In this document: piece by piece, positions 62,880 through 64,000 of the stretch
Layout: each line of letters opens with the position of its first letter
How positions within the stretch are numbered: the stretch's first letter is position 1
Origin: Bizionia argentinensis JUB59
GTDB lineage: Bacteria > Bacteroidota > Bacteroidia > Flavobacteriales > Flavobacteriaceae
Length of the DNA: 64,000 bases
Assembly: GCF_000224335.1 (NCBI RefSeq)
Contig: NZ_AFXZ01000003.1
Span: forward strand, 1-64,000
Direction of reading: 5' to 3'
Translations under genes and position numbers: made by a program
The notes under the pieces: generated by a model
The model's input: only the letters and a program-made list of their open reading frames with translations
Told to the model about the DNA's origin: nothing
Database searches by the model: none

Positions 62880-63380
62880 ATGACAACAATAGAACAAAAC
62901 ATCGACGAAAAACTAGTTCCGATTCTTGAAAAAGTTTCCGATCCAGAAATCCCAGTCCTTTCCATTATGGATATGGGCGTGGTGCGTACGGCAATTATTG
63001 AAAAAGGTGTTGTAAAAGTTCAAATTACACCAACCTATAGTGGTTGTCCCGCAATGGATGTAATTGGCGATGATATTAAATCAGCCTTAAAGGTCGCGGG
63101 TTACGAATCGGAAATTGAATTAATATTGGCACCTGCTTGGACTACCGATTGGATAACCCCAAGAGGTCGGAAAGCGTTGGAAGATTACGGTATCGCCGCG
63201 CCTTTAGGCGAAGAAGCAGATAAAGATGTTTTATTACGTGGAAAACGTTTGGTAAAATGTCCGCAATGTGGCTCAACAAATACAAAAATGATTAGTCAAT
63301 TTGGTTCAACAGCTTGCAAAGCGCAGTTTCAATGTAGCGATTGCCAAGAGCCTTTTGATTATTTTAAATGCCTCAAATAA
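62880..63380 (+). CDS. paaD: Phenylacetate degradation protein PaaD (PaaJ), MIP18-like
   Basis: A 166-residue protein: a MIP18/SufT-like domain (VPILEKVSDPEIPVLSIMDMGVVRTAIIEKGVVKVQITPTYSGCPAMDVIGDDI) and a C-terminal zinc-ribbon-like tail CPQCGSTNTKMISQFGSTACKAQFQCSDCQEPF with five or six cysteines. It is needed for maturation of the epoxidase, probably for iron-sulfur or metal assembly. The gene follows paaC and precedes the hydratase/isomerase gene. Confidence 0.92.
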   Translation: MTTIEQNIDEKLVPILEKVSDPEIPVLSIMDMGVVRTAIIEKGVVKVQITPTYSGCPAMDVIGDDIKSALKVAGYESEIELILAPAWTTDWITPRGRKALEDYGIAAPLGEEADKDVLLRGKRLVKCPQCGSTNTKMISQFGSTACKAQFQCSDCQEPFDYFKCLK

Positions 63381-63391
63381 TATGAATCATG

Positions 63392-63476
63392 AATACTGAT
63401 TTTTGAATACCGAATCATGAAGTAAGCAAAATATAAAACTTCATAATTTTTTATTCGGAGTTCATTATTCAATATT
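63392..63476. repeat. Imperfect long inverted repeat between paaD and paaG
   Basis: Arms at 63392-63422 and 63439-63476 share the blocks AATAxTGA, CCGAAT and ATGAAG in inverted orientation, with several mismatches and gaps. It fills most of the 103-bp spacer. Confidence 0.5.
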
Positions 63477-63483
63477 AGAAAAT

Positions 63484-64000
63484 ATGAGTTTTATAAAATT
63501 AAAAATAGAAAACAAAGTAGCCACAATCATGCTAAACCGACCAGAAGTATTTAATAGCTTCAATCGCGAAATGGCCTTGCTACTTCAAGACACATTAGAT
63601 GACTGCGAAAAAAATGATGACGTTCGCGCCATTGTGTTAACCGGAAACGGAAAAGCATTTTGTGCTGGTCAGGATTTAAAAGAAGTTACCTCGCCAGAAT
63701 TAAATCCCGGTTTTAAAAAAATCCTCGAAGAACATTATAACCCAATAATCCTACGCATTCGAAATATTGAAAAACCGATAATAGGCGCCATCAATGGCGT
63801 TGCTGCAGGAGCAGGAGCCAATATTGCTCTGGCCTGTGATGTGGTAGTTGCACACGAAAAAGTGAGTTTTATTCAAGCTTTTAGTTTAATCGGGTTGATT
63901 CCTGATAGTGCAGGAACGTTCTTTTTACCAAGACTCATTGGATTCCAGAAAGCATCTGCACTAGCCATGCTAGGTGATAAAGTATCTGCGGAAGAAGCCG
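63484..64000 (+). CDS. paaG: Enoyl-CoA hydratase/isomerase of the paa cluster, partial (PaaG-like)
   Basis: The first 172 codons of a crotonase-fold protein, truncated by the window end. Oxyanion-hole segments are VLTGNGKAFCAGQDLKEV and INGVAAGAGANIALACDVVVAHE. The IQAFSLIGLIPDSAGTFFLPRLIG stretch carries the catalytic acid region typical of PaaG (ring-1,2-epoxyphenylacetyl-CoA isomerase); PaaF (hydratase) is a close alternative. Position after paaD supports either. Confidence 0.85.
   Translation, partial: MSFIKLKIENKVATIMLNRPEVFNSFNREMALLLQDTLDDCEKNDDVRAIVLTGNGKAFCAGQDLKEVTSPELNPGFKKILEEHYNPIILRIRNIEKPIIGAINGVAAGAGANIALACDVVVAHEKVSFIQAFSLIGLIPDSAGTFFLPRLIGFQKASALAMLGDKVSAEEA

Overview
The window is chromosomal DNA of a marine-type flavobacterium (Bacteroidota, family Flavobacteriaceae). 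This rests on AT-rich codon use, type IX secretion and gliding-type surface genes (CHU_C sorting domain, PorP/SprF, OmpA/PD40), flavobacterial gene pairs (GTPases era and der around a small membrane protein; alaS next to a GSCFA protein), and promoter motifs of the Bacteroidota TAnnTTTG (-7) type. No rRNA, tRNA, CRISPR array or complete insertion sequence was recognised.

Layout. 1-6.6 kb: the 3' end of a collagen-like surface protein, a GEVED-domain protein, a T9SS type B cargo, a PorP/SprF protein and an OmpA-family protein, all on the plus strand. 6.7-18 kb: mainly minus-strand housekeeping genes, including pyruvate carboxylase coupled to an uncharacterised, possibly kinase-like protein, a DUF3124 lipoprotein, a retinol-saturase-like oxidoreductase and a LytS/LytTR two-component pair. 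18-25 kb: a divergent mutagenesis-type locus, with an XRE/S24 autocleaving repressor and an exonuclease/GIY-YIG fusion on one side, and a Y-family polymerase overlapping a DnaE-type polymerase on the other. 25-31 kb: GreB-like factor, receiver protein and a giant PAS histidine kinase. 31-42 kb: accessory and stress genes (aldehyde dehydrogenase with AraC regulator, arsenite methyltransferase, symporter, phosphotransferase, SDR, MscS channel) and two decayed membrane-protein genes. 42-52.6 kb: core genes (dus, TrmH-type methyltransferase, era, der, a TonB-receptor-like outer-membrane protein, the lemA/TPM operon, MerR, M23 peptidase). 52.8-58.3 kb: alaS, a GxxExxY nuclease cassette inside inverted repeats, GSCFA, DUF4230 and rhodanese. 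58.4-64 kb: the aerobic phenylacetate cluster tetR-paaE-paaA-(GIY-YIG)-paaB-paaC-paaD-paaG, cut by the window end.

The most unusual signals are small nuclease genes combined with palindromic repeats. The GxxExxY gene lies between 18-bp inverted repeats, separating alaS from GSCFA. A GIY-YIG gene separates paaA from paaB and is bracketed by hairpins belonging to families that recur in the other paa spacers, with compensatory changes in the stems. A related palindrome appears to sit in frame inside alaS, and another encodes the last residues of PaaA. The S24-repressor/exo-GIY-YIG/DinB/DnaE locus resembles an ImuABC-type mutasome but has a catalytically intact Y-family polymerase, clamp-binding motifs in both polymerases and a nested dyad at the repressor start. 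All functional statements are readings of sequence motifs; no database search was run.
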